Source: Cepaea nemoralis
Taxonomy: Eukaryota > Mollusca > Gastropoda > Stylommatophora > Helicidae
Direction of reading: 5' to 3'
DNA: 64,000 nucleotides
NCBI GenBank assembly: GCA_014155875.1
Contig: JACEFZ010025808.1
Location: 1,336,501 to 1,400,500, forward strand
Position 1 is the first letter of the stretch, and the number at the start of each line of letters is the position of its first letter. Below are positions 19,965 through 29,930 of this stretch, piece after piece. The notes beneath the pieces are model-generated. The model was not told the DNA's origin, did not search any database, and saw nothing but the letters and a program-made list of their open reading frames with translations. A program made the position numbers and the translations under genes.

Positions 19965-20520
19965 TAATCTTTTGTCCTTTCTTTGTCCTTACTTTCTTTG
20001 TTCAACATTTATTTCCCAGTGTGTTCAGAAATACAGCATTGAAAATTGTCCATTCCTGATCTACACTTGAGTAATCATCAAGGTAAACGTATGTAGCACT
20101 TTGCTTTCTTGTGTTGAATTTGCCTTTAACCGTATTTCCCTGAAGCCTCCTATAATTAATGACATCTGTTATTACCTTTTAGTTTCTTATTTTCTTGTAC
20201 GTTGAATTCTTTTTATTGTAACTGGTTAGTAACCAGTATCAATGCCTGTATTTAGTAGTGCTCTTGAATCCATAAACAGTCTTCTATTTGATTTACTAAT
20301 TAGAATAAAGTCGATTTGAGATGCTTGATCTATCTTATTCCATTTATACCACGTTTTAGTGTGGCTACGACGATGTTGGTAAAAAACATTTTGCTATTAT
20401 TAGTCCTTGTTCGTAACATATCTTAAGCAGGTGTTCACCATTTCTATTACATTTAGTCTCTGTGTCCCTGAACTGTCGCATGTTTTCATTCCGCAGTTTT
20501 TTCACAGTTTTCTGACAGCT
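19965..20520 (-). pseudogene. LINE endonuclease-domain remnant
   Basis: Read leftwards: KCNRNGEHLLKICYEQGLII and AKCFLP, a frameshift, then SHTKTWYKWNKIDQASQIDF, ILISKSNRRLFMDSRALLNT and GIDTGY. This is the distal half of an exonuclease-endonuclease-phosphatase (APE-like) LINE domain: the TW.KW...SQIDFIL block and a decayed DTDH-like site (here DTGY, lacking the catalytic His). A linker follows with YVYLDDYSSVDQEW and FNAVFLNTLG. The N-terminal catalytic residues are missing where the CR1-like LINE begins. It may belong to the same family as the RT relics at 3-5 and 13-14 kb. Confidence 0.75.
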
Positions 20521-20588
20521 GTTGTTGTTGTTGCTATAATAATTGCTATAATAATCAAGAACACAAGAAAGACCGCAGTGGTCAGTAG

Positions 20589-21608
20589 CAACAACAGCCC
20601 AAGCGGACACGCCAGCAGCGTGACCTTACAATTGATGACAGTGCAACTCATGTTATCATTGGAGACTCCCTGCTAAAGGGAATCTATAGTGATCGCATGT
20701 CATCTTCTGACAGCGAGTCAACTTCAATCTTTCCTCTACCAGGCGCTGACATTGATAGGCTTACCGCTACACTGCGAAAATTCCAAGTGAATGAGAGAAT
20801 TAAAAAAGCGACAGTCCATATTGGTGTCAATGACATAATGGATAATAACATCATAAGCACCTCACAACTATCTACGCTGGAGGTACTGTTACGAAATAAA
20901 TTTCCTAACTCATCTATGTTCATTTCATCCATCATTCCACCATGTTATGGATTCCAGCGTCGGACTGCCGATGCTGCCAATCTAACTTTGTTTAAATTTT
21001 GTAAAGACAATGCCATTAGTTTCATTAATAACACCCCGTACTTTACTTCGTCGTCCGGGGCTCCTAAGAAAAAACTATACAGGGATCAAATACATTGTTC
21101 CAAGCTAGGAAGTAGTATACTAGCGAAGAACATAAAATATCCCGAACGTGCACAACAACCAGCACCAGTTACAGGAGTAACCCGAACTTCACCCCCGGCG
21201 ACAGCCTCATCTAAGTGTTCAGAAAATGCTCCTTCTCTTCCTGCACCACCATTGCCTATACCCCAGGAATACAATGCCGTGGATAGCAACCCATGCTCCA
21301 ATCCCAATGTTGCTAACTATGATGGTTTGTTTCCTCCCTTGCCCATAAAGCATCCTCCCCCTATTGTGTCAAAGGGGACACCGTTAAACAATGTTGCTGT
21401 GCCCCCGATGTATGCTTCTAATGTAGGCACTTCCAGTAACTCTCACAGTAGTGGTCCCTCGTTGGATGGTAATCTACACTCCTATCAGTGGAACCGCCAA
21501 CTTCAACAGCTAATGCAATACAATCCTGCAGCCCTGCATCAAGCTTTCATGATGTCACTCCAGCACAGACATTTTCCTACCCCATCTAATAGTCTTAACT
21601 ACTACTAA
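20589..21608 (+). pseudogene. CR1-like LINE ORF1, SGNH hydrolase domain (5'-truncated)
   Basis: The frame is open from 20,589, just after a TAG. An ATG at 20,697 is available, but homology begins upstream: DSATHVIIGDSLLKGIYSDR carries the GDSL block I of SGNH esterase-like domains. KATVHIGVNDIMDN supplies the block III-like G-x-N-D, and FISSIIPPCYGF and DQIHCSKLG resemble the block V region with its His. The rest (from about residue 170) is Pro/Ser/Asn-rich and low in complexity. Such a domain is known in ORF1 of many CR1-group LINEs, where a PHD-like or coiled-coil N-terminus often precedes it. None is present here. ORF1 proteins bind RNA and assist retrotransposition. Confidence 0.82.
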
Positions 21609-21668
21609 ATAAAGTTTCAAAAACTCTGAAAATTTCTACCGCAAGCGACATCATCCTTTCATCGTGCA

Positions 21669-24497
21669 ATGTTCGCAAATCACGATCAGTGGCTTCACAA
21701 AGATGGCCTAAGTATAGGCCATCTCAACATCTATCATTTGCTCAATAAATTACCTGAGCTTTCGGTAATACTGTGCAAACAATTCCATGTGTTTGGAATC
21801 ACAGAAAGTCGTCTCAACGACAAAATATCCGACTCTGAAATCACTCTTAAGGGGTTTAAAGTAATTCGAAGAGACGCAAATCAAAAATTAGAGACAGGTA
21901 TTGCTGTATACATTTCCAATTCTCTCAACTGTTACCGTAGAAGTGATCTCGAGTCAGTAGAGATAGAATGTGTTTGGTTAGAGGTGAAGCCAGCCAGCCA
22001 ACAGCCGTTTCTCATTGGATACCTATATAGGAATCCGTGTGCTGGGTACAATTGGTATGACTGTTTCACTACAATGATGGATATAGTGTTTACAGAAGGT
22101 AGAGAAGTCATGATATTAGGTGACTTTAACATAGATATTCCTAAATCCAACCAGACATGGGACGATATCATTCTTTCTTACAATTTCAAACAACTAATAA
22201 ACCGTCCCACAAGGGTTACTGACACATCCTCAACTATAATTGATCATATATATGTTACGTGTCCAGATAATATTGTTGAATGTTCTGTTCCTGCTTGTAC
22301 AGTTAGTGACCACTACCCGGTATGTTGTACATGGTCAAGAATTGGGTTCAAACCTCTTAAACATAAACATGTAAGTATCAAATTTAGGAATTTTAAAGCA
22401 TTCAACCAAGATTTATTTTTGCAAGACTTAAGAAAAGCAGCCCTTGATCACGTTTACCAACTTCCTGACCCGGACGATGCATTAGCTTTCTGGACGAAGA
22501 CAGTATACAATGTGTTCGATAAACACGTGCCAATCAAAGAAGTTCGAGTCAAAAATCAACATAAATCCCCATGGGTCACTAGAGAAGTGCTGGAAATCAT
22601 GAGAGAGCGAGATACAGCACACAAAAATAAAGACTTCATCAATTACCGCAGACTAAGGAATAAAGTTAAATATGACATTCGTAGGATAAAAAAAGATCAT
22701 TTTAAAAATTTGATTGTAGATAATTCAAACAGTACAAATATATGGAAGGCTATTAACTTGCTAACCAATAAGAAACGCCCTACAGAATCAGCAATACCAA
22801 ATTCTATAACATGCGATGAATTCAGTTGGTTCTTTCAATCAGAAATAGAGAATCTAAAGTCTTCAATACCAGACTCATCGTGTAATTTAAGTTCACTGGC
22901 ATCATTCTGTGAGGAGAAGTGCACCAGAAATATTCCCGATGAGATTCCTTTAATGTCTGTTGCAGACGTTTATAAATATCTCTTGAACCTCAAATCAACA
23001 AACTCACACGGCCTAGATGGTATCAGTAATAGAATTCTTCGTTGTGCTGCACCAGTCATTAGTGAGTCCTTAACGTTCATATATAACCAGTGCCTGGCCA
23101 AAAACTACTTTCCATCTGCTTTTAAAATTGCTAAAGTGTTTCCGCTAATTAAAAATGGCTCAATCGATAATAACGTTTTGGGTAATTATAGACCTATTTC
23201 CTTATTATCGTCGCTATCAAAACCACTAGAAAAACACATTCATAAAATAACGTTACACCATTTAATTAACAACGATCTAATAATTAACAGTCAATCTGGG
23301 TTTCGACCTAAATATTCTTGCCATAGTGCTCTAACAAAAATGACCGATAACTGGCACTTAAACATCAACAACGGTAGAATTTGTGGAGCGGTGTTTGTAG
23401 ACTTTAAAAAAGCTTTTGATATGGTAGATCACGATATTTTAATTAGAAAACTAAAGCAAATGAAGACAAGCACCAACATGGTGAACATAATTACGTCATT
23501 TCTATCCGACAGGCAACAAGTCGTGTCCTTCAACAACTGTCTATCAAGACCCACACAGCTTAATATTGGTGTGCCTCAGGGCTCAATACTAGGTCCGCTG
23601 CTTTTTGCAGTTTATATTAATGATCTTCCTTTATATATCAATACAACTTGTGATCTATTTGCTGACGACTGTACTATATATACTAGTCAAGAAAACCGTA
23701 GTGAATTAGAGAATTCTTTACAAAAGGAACTTGATAATCTTACTAGATGGAGCAATGAAAACCGCATGCAAATTAACATCGGCAAAACCAAATCCATGCT
23801 AATAACGACCAGACAAAAACTACAGACACTAGCCATAACTGGATCACCGCTCGAACTCCGCATGGGCACGTTACCTATAGTTAATGTGACTGAACATAAA
23901 ACACTAGGGCTTTTAATAGACAGCCATTTGAACTGGAGCTCTCATGTTCACGCTCTTACCAAGAAAATAGCACAAAAAGTTTACCAACTTGCTAAAATTC
24001 AGCACTTCCTGGACGAAAGCACACGAAAAATATTCTATACATGCTATATCCAATCACATCTCGATTACTGTTCCACAGTTTGGGATGGTTGCCCTAAATC
24101 TAATTTAAAACGACTATGTTCTCTACAAAACCGCGCTATTCGTCTGGTTTCTGGCATAAAGCACGTTGAAAGTAATAATTTGTACAGTCATCTAAGACTT
24201 CTACCACTACAAAAGCGCTTCCTTTTCAACAAAGCCAAATTAGTGAATAAAATTATATCTCAAAATACCCCAGAGTATCTTCTGCCGCTGATTCAATCTA
24301 ATGCAATGAACAGGAAGCGCCTAAATTTGTTACATGTCTCAAAGCCTAGATTGGACCTATACAAAACATGTTTTGCCTATTCTGGTGCTCACTTATGGAA
24401 TCATCTGCCTCCAGATCTGAAAAATCCAATGAGTCCCTACACATTTAACCGAAAACTCTTTCAATACTTAATCCATACCGACTATATGCCACCATAA
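21669..24497 (+). CDS. CR1-like LINE ORF2: APE endonuclease and reverse transcriptase
   Basis: An intact 942-residue frame starting 60 bp after ORF1. Endonuclease, residues about 15-225: SIGHLNIY, FGITESRL (catalytic Glu), ILGDFNIDIP (Asp152, Asn154) and VSDHYPV (Asp214, His215). Reverse transcriptase, about 440-720: SHGLDGISNRIL, LGNYRPISLLSSLSK, SQSGFRPKYSCHSAL, FVDFKKAFDMVDH, NIGVPQGSILGPLLF, DLFADDCTIY (FADD at 664-667) and HKTLGLLIDSHLNWS. The C-terminal part has the NRAIRLVSG and LPLQKRFLFNKAKL blocks seen in CR1/jockey-like ORF2s. No stop, frameshift or missing catalytic residue is visible. The product would nick DNA and prime reverse transcription at the target. Clade (CR1 or a near relative) is by appearance only. 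Confidence 0.95.
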   Translation: MFANHDQWLHKDGLSIGHLNIYHLLNKLPELSVILCKQFHVFGITESRLNDKISDSEITLKGFKVIRRDANQKLETGIAVYISNSLNCYRRSDLESVEIECVWLEVKPASQQPFLIGYLYRNPCAGYNWYDCFTTMMDIVFTEGREVMILGDFNIDIPKSNQTWDDIILSYNFKQLINRPTRVTDTSSTIIDHIYVTCPDNIVECSVPACTVSDHYPVCCTWSRIGFKPLKHKHVSIKFRNFKAFNQDLFLQDLRKAALDHVYQLPDPDDALAFWTKTVYNVFDKHVPIKEVRVKNQHKSPWVTREVLEIMRERDTAHKNKDFINYRRLRNKVKYDIRRIKKDHFKNLIVDNSNSTNIWKAINLLTNKKRPTESAIPNSITCDEFSWFFQSEIENLKSSIPDSSCNLSSLASFCEEKCTRNIPDEIPLMSVADVYKYLLNLKSTNSHGLDGISNRILRCAAPVISESLTFIYNQCLAKNYFPSAFKIAKVFPLIKNGSIDNNVLGNYRPISLLSSLSKPLEKHIHKITLHHLINNDLIINSQSGFRPKYSCHSALTKMTDNWHLNINNGRICGAVFVDFKKAFDMVDHDILIRKLKQMKTSTNMVNIITSFLSDRQQVVSFNNCLSRPTQLNIGVPQGSILGPLLFAVYINDLPLYINTTCDLFADDCTIYTSQENRSELENSLQKELDNLTRWSNENRMQINIGKTKSMLITTRQKLQTLAITGSPLELRMGTLPIVNVTEHKTLGLLIDSHLNWSSHVHALTKKIAQKVYQLAKIQHFLDESTRKIFYTCYIQSHLDYCSTVWDGCPKSNLKRLCSLQNRAIRLVSGIKHVESNNLYSHLRLLPLQKRFLFNKAKLVNKIISQNTPEYLLPLIQSNAMNRKRLNLLHVSKPRLDLYKTCFAYSGAHLWNHLPPDLKNPMSPYTFNRKLFQYLIHTDYMPP

Positions 24498-24576
24498 TTC
24501 ATTTACTGGTATAATTGTTCAGCATAATTGTTCATTATAATTGTTCACTATATATGTGTGTGCGTGTGGGAGCGAG

Positions 24577-25690
24577 AGAGAGAGAGAGTGAATTAGCGAG
24601 AGTGAATGAGTGAGCGTGAGAGTAAATGAGTGAGCGTGAGAGTGAGTGAGTGAGAGTGAATGAGTGAGCGGAAGAGTGAATGAGTGAGAGTGAATGAGTG
24701 AGCGGGAGAGTGAATGAGTGAGAGTGAATGAGTGAGCGTGAGGGTGAATGAGTGAGCGGGAGAGTGAATGAGTGAGCGTGAGAGCGAATGAGTGAGCGGG
24801 AGAGTGAATGAGTGAGAGTGTCTGTGTGTGTGAGTGAATGAGTGAGAGTGAATGAGTGAGCGTGAGAGTGAATGAGTGAGCGGGAGAGTGAATGAGTGAG
24901 CGGGAGAGTGAATGAGTGAGCGTGAGGGTGAGCGGGAGAGTAAATGATTGAGCGGGAGAGTGAATGAGTGAGCGTGAGAGTGAATGAGTGAGCGTGAGAG
25001 TGAATGAGTGAGCGTGAGAGTGAATGAGTGAGAGTGATGAGTGAGAGTGAATGAGTGAGCGTGAGAAGTGAATGAGTGAGCGTGAGAAGGATGAGTGAGC
25101 GTGAGAGTGAATGAGTGAGCGTGAGAGTGAATCAGTGAGCGGGAGAGTGAATCAGTGAGCGGGAGAGTGAATGATTGAGCGTGAGAGTGAATTAGTGAGC
25201 GTGAGAGTAAATGAGTGAGTGTGAGAGTGAATGAGTGAGCGGCAGAGTGAATGATTGAGCGGGACAGTGAATGAGTTAGCGTGAGAGTGAATGAGTTAGC
25301 GTGAGAGTGAATGAGTGAGAGTGAATGATTGAACGGGAGAGTGAATGAGTGAGCGGGAGAGTGAATGAGTGAGCGGGAGAGTGAATGAGTGAGCGGGAGA
25401 GTGAATGAGTGAGCGGGAGAGACAGAATGAGTGAGCGTGAGAGTGAATGAGTGAGCGGGAGAGTGAATGAGTGAGCGGGAGAGTAAATGAGTGAGCGGGA
25501 GAATGAATGAGTGAGCGGGTGAGTGAATGAGTGAGCGTGAGAGTGAATGAGTGAGCGTGAGAGTGAATGAGTGAGCGGGAGAGTGAATGAGTGAGCGGGA
25601 GAGTGAATGAGTGAGCGTGAGAGTGAATGAGTGAGCGTGAGAGTGAATGAGTGAGCGGGAGAGTGAATGAGTGAGAGTGAGAGTGAATGA
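24577..25690. repeat. 20-bp GAGTGAATGAGTGAGCG minisatellite, block 1
   Basis: About 55 units of GAGCGTGAGAGTGAATGAGT with a frequent GAGCGGGAGAG variant. It starts 80 bp after the LINE ORF2 stop. The minus-strand frame of over 400 residues (Ser/Leu/Thr/His-rich) is a product of the 20-bp period and is not a gene. Confidence 0.97.
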
Positions 25691-25767
25691 GAGAGAAAGA
25701 GAGAGAGTGTGTGTGTGTGTGAGCGTACGCATGCGTGTGAGTGTGTGTATATGAAAGAATACAGAGA

Positions 25768-25822
<55 letters not shown>

Positions 25823-25965
25823 GAGCAGATGCATGTCATGTAACACGCATGTTATGTAACACGCGAATCCATATGTTTGTGTATTCTCATCTGTCATATT
25901 ATAAGTTAAATACCATTTGATTTTATCATGTATAATCTAAACTTATGTTCATTACTGTAGTTTGA
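25691..25965. other. gap between the two minisatellite blocks
   Basis: Begins with GT and AG dinucleotide runs (a roughly 55-bp AG run ends near 25,820) and continues with about 140 bp of unique AT-rich sequence. No gene. Confidence 0.8.
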
Positions 25966-27028
25966 GTGAGAGAGTGAGTGAGTGTGAATGAGAGACAGAA
26001 TGAGTGAGCGTGAGAGTGAATGAGTGAGCGTGAGAGTGAATGAGTGAGCGTGAGAGTGAATGAGTGAGCGTGAGAGTGAATGAGTGAGCGTGAGAGTGAA
26101 TGAGTGAGCGGGAGAGTGAATGATTGAGCGTGAGAGTGAATGAGTGAGCGGGAGAGTGAATGAGTGAGAGTGAATGAATGAGCGGGAGAGTGAATGAGTG
26201 AGCGTGAGAGTGAATGAGTGAGCATGAGGGTGAATGAGTGAGCGGGAGAGTGAATGAGTGAGCGTGAGAGCGAATGAGTGAGCTGGAGAGTGAATGAGTG
26301 AGAGTGTCTGTGTGTGGGAGTGAATGAGTGTGAGTGAATGAGTGAGAGTGAATGAGTGAGCGTGAGAGTGAATGAGTGAGCGTGAGAGTGAATGAGTGAG
26401 CAGGGAGAGTGAATGAGTGAGCGGGAGAGTGAATGAGTGAGCGGAAGAGTGAATGGGTGAGCGGGAGAGTGAATTAGTGAGAGTGAATGAGTGAGCGGGA
26501 GAGTGAATGATTGAGCGGGAGAGTGAATGAGTGAGCGCGAGAGTGAATGAGTGAGCGTGAGAATGAATGAGTGAGCGTGAGAGTGATTGAGTGAGCGTGA
26601 GAGTGAATGAGTGAGAGTGAATGAGTGAGCGTGAGAAGGAATGAGTGAGCGTGAGAGTGAATGAGTGAGCGTGAGAGTGAATCAGTGAGCGGGAGAGTGA
26701 ATGATTGAGCGTGAGAGTGAATGAGTGAGCGTGAGAGTGAATGAGTGAGCGGGAGAGTGAATGATTGAACGGGAGAGTGAATGAGTGAGCGGGAGAGTGA
26801 ATGAGTGAGCGGGAGAGTGAATGAGTGAGCGGGAGAGACAGAATGGGTGAGCGTGAGAGTGAATGAGTGAGCGGGAGAGTGAATGAGTGAGCGGGAGAGT
26901 GAATGAGTGAGCGGGAGAGTGAATGAGTGAACGGGAGAGTAAATGAGTGAGCGGGAGAGTGAATGAGTGAGAGTGTGTGTGTGTGAGTGAATGAGTGAGA
27001 GTGAGAGTGAATGAAAGAGAGAGAGAGC

Positions 27029-27030
<2 letters not shown>
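25966..27030. repeat. 20-bp minisatellite, block 2
   Basis: The same unit family as block 1, about 50 copies, ending in GA and GT dinucleotide runs at 27,010-27,060. Both blocks contain matching irregularities (for example a GAGTGTCTGTGTGTG interruption at 24,817 and at 26,303), so one block probably arose by duplication of the other. Confidence 0.97.
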
Positions 27031-27060
<30 letters not shown>

Positions 27061-27063
<3 letters not shown>

Positions 27064-27308
27064 GGGGGACGCGCTGGCATCACTACTTTTACGTCACATA
27101 CTTTTTATGTACACATTTTTCTCCATGTTTAGCCTTGTTTATGTTTACAACATTCATTTCACAATGTTTATTTTTCTTCCTATGTAAATGTATAATGCTC
27201 TTGATGAACGAAAGACGAGTGATTGGAAGGGCCGAATGTAAGACGGGCCTGCGCGCCCAATTTGTGACCCTAATAAAGTTGAGTTGAGTTGAGTTGAGTT
27301 GAGTTGTT
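27061..27308 (+). other. LINE 3' UTR end, polyadenylation signal and TTGAG tail
   Basis: Unique sequence followed by GGGCCTGCGCGCCC (possible small stem), TTTGTGACCCTAATAAAG and five to six TTGAG pentamers. A signal directly followed by a short-repeat tail is the usual end of CR1/L2-type LINEs. Confidence 0.7.
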
Positions 27309-27310
27309 GT

Positions 27311-27470
27311 TCGCTAGTTCTGTGTGTTTCCGATGTGAGCGCTGATATATTTACTCTTCTCTTTTAATTTCTTCCATAATTCTTGAGCAATAGTACGTGA
27401 ACAAATACATTCCCTATTGGTTTTCTGGACCTGTCGTAGGTACATCCTTATTTGAACACACTGATCTTAT
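27311..27470 (-). other. spacer, possibly more of the Tc1 relic
   Basis: On the minus strand IRMYLRQVQKTNRECIC could continue the Tc1-like transposase interrupted at 28,256, but similarity is weak. I see nothing else. Confidence 0.3.
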
Positions 27471-27480
27471 GATCTTATGA

Positions 27481-28245
27481 CGGATAATTCAACAGACCTA
27501 CAACAATTATCAGACGTTGTAGTAACAGAGAGTGCAAGGAAAGGACTCTCCTTGAATATCAAGAAAACAGTAACAATGGTAATATCAAAGAAAATGGTGA
27601 CACCAAAATGTGACATATAAATATAAGGGAAAATCCTTAACCAAGTTGATAATTTTAGATACCTAGGGGCATTTATAACATCAGATGGAAGATGTACAAC
27701 AGAGATTAGGAGCAGAATAGGGCAGGCAAAAGCCGCATTTCAGAAAATGAAGAGTATCTTATGCAATAAGTCACTATCACTGAATGTAAGAAAGAGAGTG
27801 CTGAAATGCTATGTAGAACCAGTTTTGCTGTATGGCAGTGAATCTTGGAATGTAAATGAACAAATTAAGAAGAAATTAGAAGCAACAGAGATGTGGTTCC
27901 TGAGACGAATGTTGCGAATTCCTTGGACTGCCAGAGTAACTAACGACGACTGCCTGAAACAGGCTAATGAAACTAGAACATTATATACAACAATAAGACT
28001 GAGACAAACAGCTTTCCTCGGTCATGTGATGAGAAGAGAGGCATTGGAGAACATCGTAACAACTGGAAAGATCGAGGGGAAGAGAGGCAGAGGTAGACCA
28101 AGAGAAGCGATGCTGGATGGATTGAGACGGTGGCATGGAGGAATATCAGCAGCAGAGTTGATCCAGAAAACCAAAGACCGAGATCTATGGAGAGCCGTGA
28201 ACGCCTACGCCAGCCGGCACGGCACTTGTTGATGATGATGATGAT
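27481..28245 (+). mobile_element. 5'-truncated LINE 3' end with 10-bp target duplication
   Basis: GATCTTATGA at 27,471-27,480 is repeated at 28,246-28,255. Between them is the LINE 3' region, starting just after where the YADD box would be and ending in a (GAT)n tail. The truncated 5' end, microsatellite tail and target duplication together mark a target-primed reverse transcription event. Confidence 0.92.
27484..28232 (+). pseudogene. LINE ORF2 C-terminal region
   Basis: Open from 27,747 to 28,232 (161 codons), with earlier in-frame homology broken by a stop near 27,617. Landmarks: NSTDLQQLSDVVV, RKGLSLNIKKT, FRYLGAFITSDGR, LKCYVEPVLLYGSESW, TEMWFLRRMLRIPWTARVTN, AFLGHVMRREALENIV, GKIEGKRGRGRPR, MLDGLRRWHGG and AYASRHGTC at the stop. 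It has no endonuclease or RT core. It is the best-preserved copy of this C-terminal region in the window and served as the reference for recognising the decayed ones. Confidence 0.9.
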
Positions 28246-28255
28246 GATCTTATGA

Positions 28256-28359
28256 AGCACACACACAAAACGATTATTTCTACAGATCGCAACGAACACT
28301 GTTTACTCCGTCCAGGAATGATGCTGGCTGGCCCAAAGATGTCGATTATTGCGATGACG
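28256..28359 (-). pseudogene. Tc1-like transposase relic, distal part
   Basis: The minus strand reads RHRNNRHLWASQHHSWTE, stop, TVFVAICRNNRFVCVLHK. This fits the Tc1 segment leading to the second DDE block. It joins in frame to the relic at 36,865 once the Gypsy element is removed with one GACG copy. It is cut at its other end by the LINE insertion. Confidence 0.75.
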
Positions 28360-28654
28360 TATTACAGTGTAGAGGTGTTACACACAGGTTAGAAGGCACG
28401 TGATCGTATAGGACACAAGTCTCCGTTGTTTATAACATTCTTTATTTGTTGAATCGTTCCACTACAGCATAATGATGGTAGGCTCAAATTCCGATGTTTA
28501 CCTACTTTCCTGCTAGCTGACCCCCAAGTGACGTGTGTCCCAGCCTAGATACACTTCTTCATTCGTGCACACACGTTCACTAGCTATGGTTTTCCCACTA
28601 GTCAAGGAATGCGCAGCATTCCTTAACTCTTTACTCCTAAGCTACTCTGTTACA
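28360..28654 (-). repeat. 3' LTR of the Gypsy element
   Basis: In element orientation it begins TGTAACAGAG and ends CACTGTAATA. It holds an AATAAA signal (CAACAAATAAAG) and a perfect hairpin, AAGGAATGC-TGC-GCATTCCTT, at 28,604-28,624. Confidence 0.95.
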
Positions 28655-28672
28655 ATACCTCCCCTTCTTCAA
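28655..28672 (-). promoter_or_regulatory. polypurine tract
   Basis: On the minus strand GAAGAAGGGGAGG lies three bases before the 3' LTR, the usual position for plus-strand DNA priming. Confidence 0.8.
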
Positions 28673-28811
28673 GGAGAATTTTTCCCTGAAAAAATCTCAA
28701 CCCCAACTCTTAACCCCCTTAACTATACATCTCTATACAATAACAACAATTCCATATAATTCTCAACTCAATTCTCATTCCCCTATCTCATCATAGCCAA
28801 TTGCTAACCAG

Positions 28812-28995
28812 AGACAATAATACCGAAACTCTCCACAAAACTCGTTATAAAGTTCTCCAGAAAACTCTCTACAAAACTCTCCATAAAGTTCTCTAGAAAA
28901 CTCGCTACAAAACTCTCTATACAATTCTCTAGAAAACTCGCTACAAAACTCTCCATAAAGTTCTCTAGAAAACTCCCTACAAAACTCTCCATAAG
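28812..28995 (-). repeat. 36-bp tandem repeat inside the Gypsy element
   Basis: About five copies of a 36-bp unit containing CTCTCCATAAAGTTCTCTAG. On the minus strand it is open and reads (M/I)ES-FV(G/A/E)SFLENF repeats for 62 codons (28,804-28,992). The unit is a multiple of three, so the frame is kept, but no upstream coding link is visible. Confidence 0.85.
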
Positions 28996-29930
28996 CGAAC
29001 CGCTTTTAAAATTTAACCATCTAAATTATGATTGACAAAACTGAAGATATTCCCCCTTATCCTTTATTTCTCACTTATTCATTCTCACATTCTCACTATT
29101 CTAGGATAGACAGAAAAAATAGTTAGATTGGGTAGTTAGATTTGGTAGGTGCGCACCTAAAAATAATAAAAGTAAGGAAAAAGTAAGAAGTAATCACCTT
29201 TCTCTTCCCATACATTCTCAAAACTTTATAAAAAATAAAGTTTCAAAATTTATCTTCAGTTTCCGTCAATAATAATTGTTATTATCAAAAAAATATGTTA
29301 ATCTAAAACTACCAGCTTTTGTATTATTCACCTCGTCAAGTTCAAGTTTACAATTCCTTCAAAAAAAAAAAACTCCAAATTATTAGTATACTGTTAAGTA
29401 CAGTCTTCCTCTTCCAATATCCATTTATTTAAATGCCAAAACTCAACCTGGCATTCCCCCCATATTCTCCCATTAAACGCTGTTCAACCCAGCTCCTATT
29501 TTTAACCCAATCATTTACATTGCGAACGACTCAACTACTTTAAGTCATCTGTTTTCAAAAAAAAACAACACTTCATTTTTCTTCTAACTGAACGTCAAAC
29601 TATTAATCATTTAAACACACTCAGGTTAACTCAATAAAACCAAAGTTTTGTAAACATAAGCAGCTAAGTTAACTTATTCATTTCATAAAGCGCAATTGAA
29701 GTTCAAACAATTGACTAAACAATATCCCCACACATTAATCAAATTAAACGTATATAACTTAAAAACCAACCTGATCATAAAACATATACCAATAAGTCTT
29801 AAGTTATTACAATATTATGTGTATTCCTCCCAACAACTCTTGCTTAAGTTATTTACCAACTACCTTCTTTGTAAACACAAACATATCGTGTCTAACTTCT
29901 TCTTCTATCTGCCATATTCTACCACGCTAT
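28996..29930. other. AT-rich non-coding part of the Gypsy element
   Basis: No conserved open frame. This is where an envelope gene would sit in an errantivirus-like element, and I see none. Confidence 0.7.

Larger units (their letters stand above)
20580..27308 (+). mobile_element. CR1-like LINE with expanded 3' UTR
   Basis: Contains a 5'-truncated ORF1 (SGNH domain), a 60-bp spacer, an intact ORF2, a 3' UTR, the polyadenylation signal AATAAA at 27,272 and a (TTGAG)n tail to about 27,306. The 5' border is placed where the antisense LINE endonuclease relic stops (about 20,520-20,586) and is approximate. Linking ORF2 to the terminal 250 bp across the minisatellite is inference, supported by orientation, the end signals and the absence of any other LINE 3' end after ORF2. 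Confidence 0.75.

Noticed and set aside
20407..20676. Plus-strand hydrophobic 89-codon ORF
   Set aside because: It is the shadow of the antisense LINE endonuclease relic, whose residues are recognisable on the minus strand.
24593..27083. Long Ser/Leu/Thr/His-rich minus frames (434, 187, 133 codons)
   Set aside because: Products of the 20-bp minisatellite and adjoining AG/GT runs. No non-repetitive protein sequence.
28655..29930. Envelope gene of the Gypsy element
   Set aside because: No open frame with a signal peptide, cysteines or a transmembrane segment.
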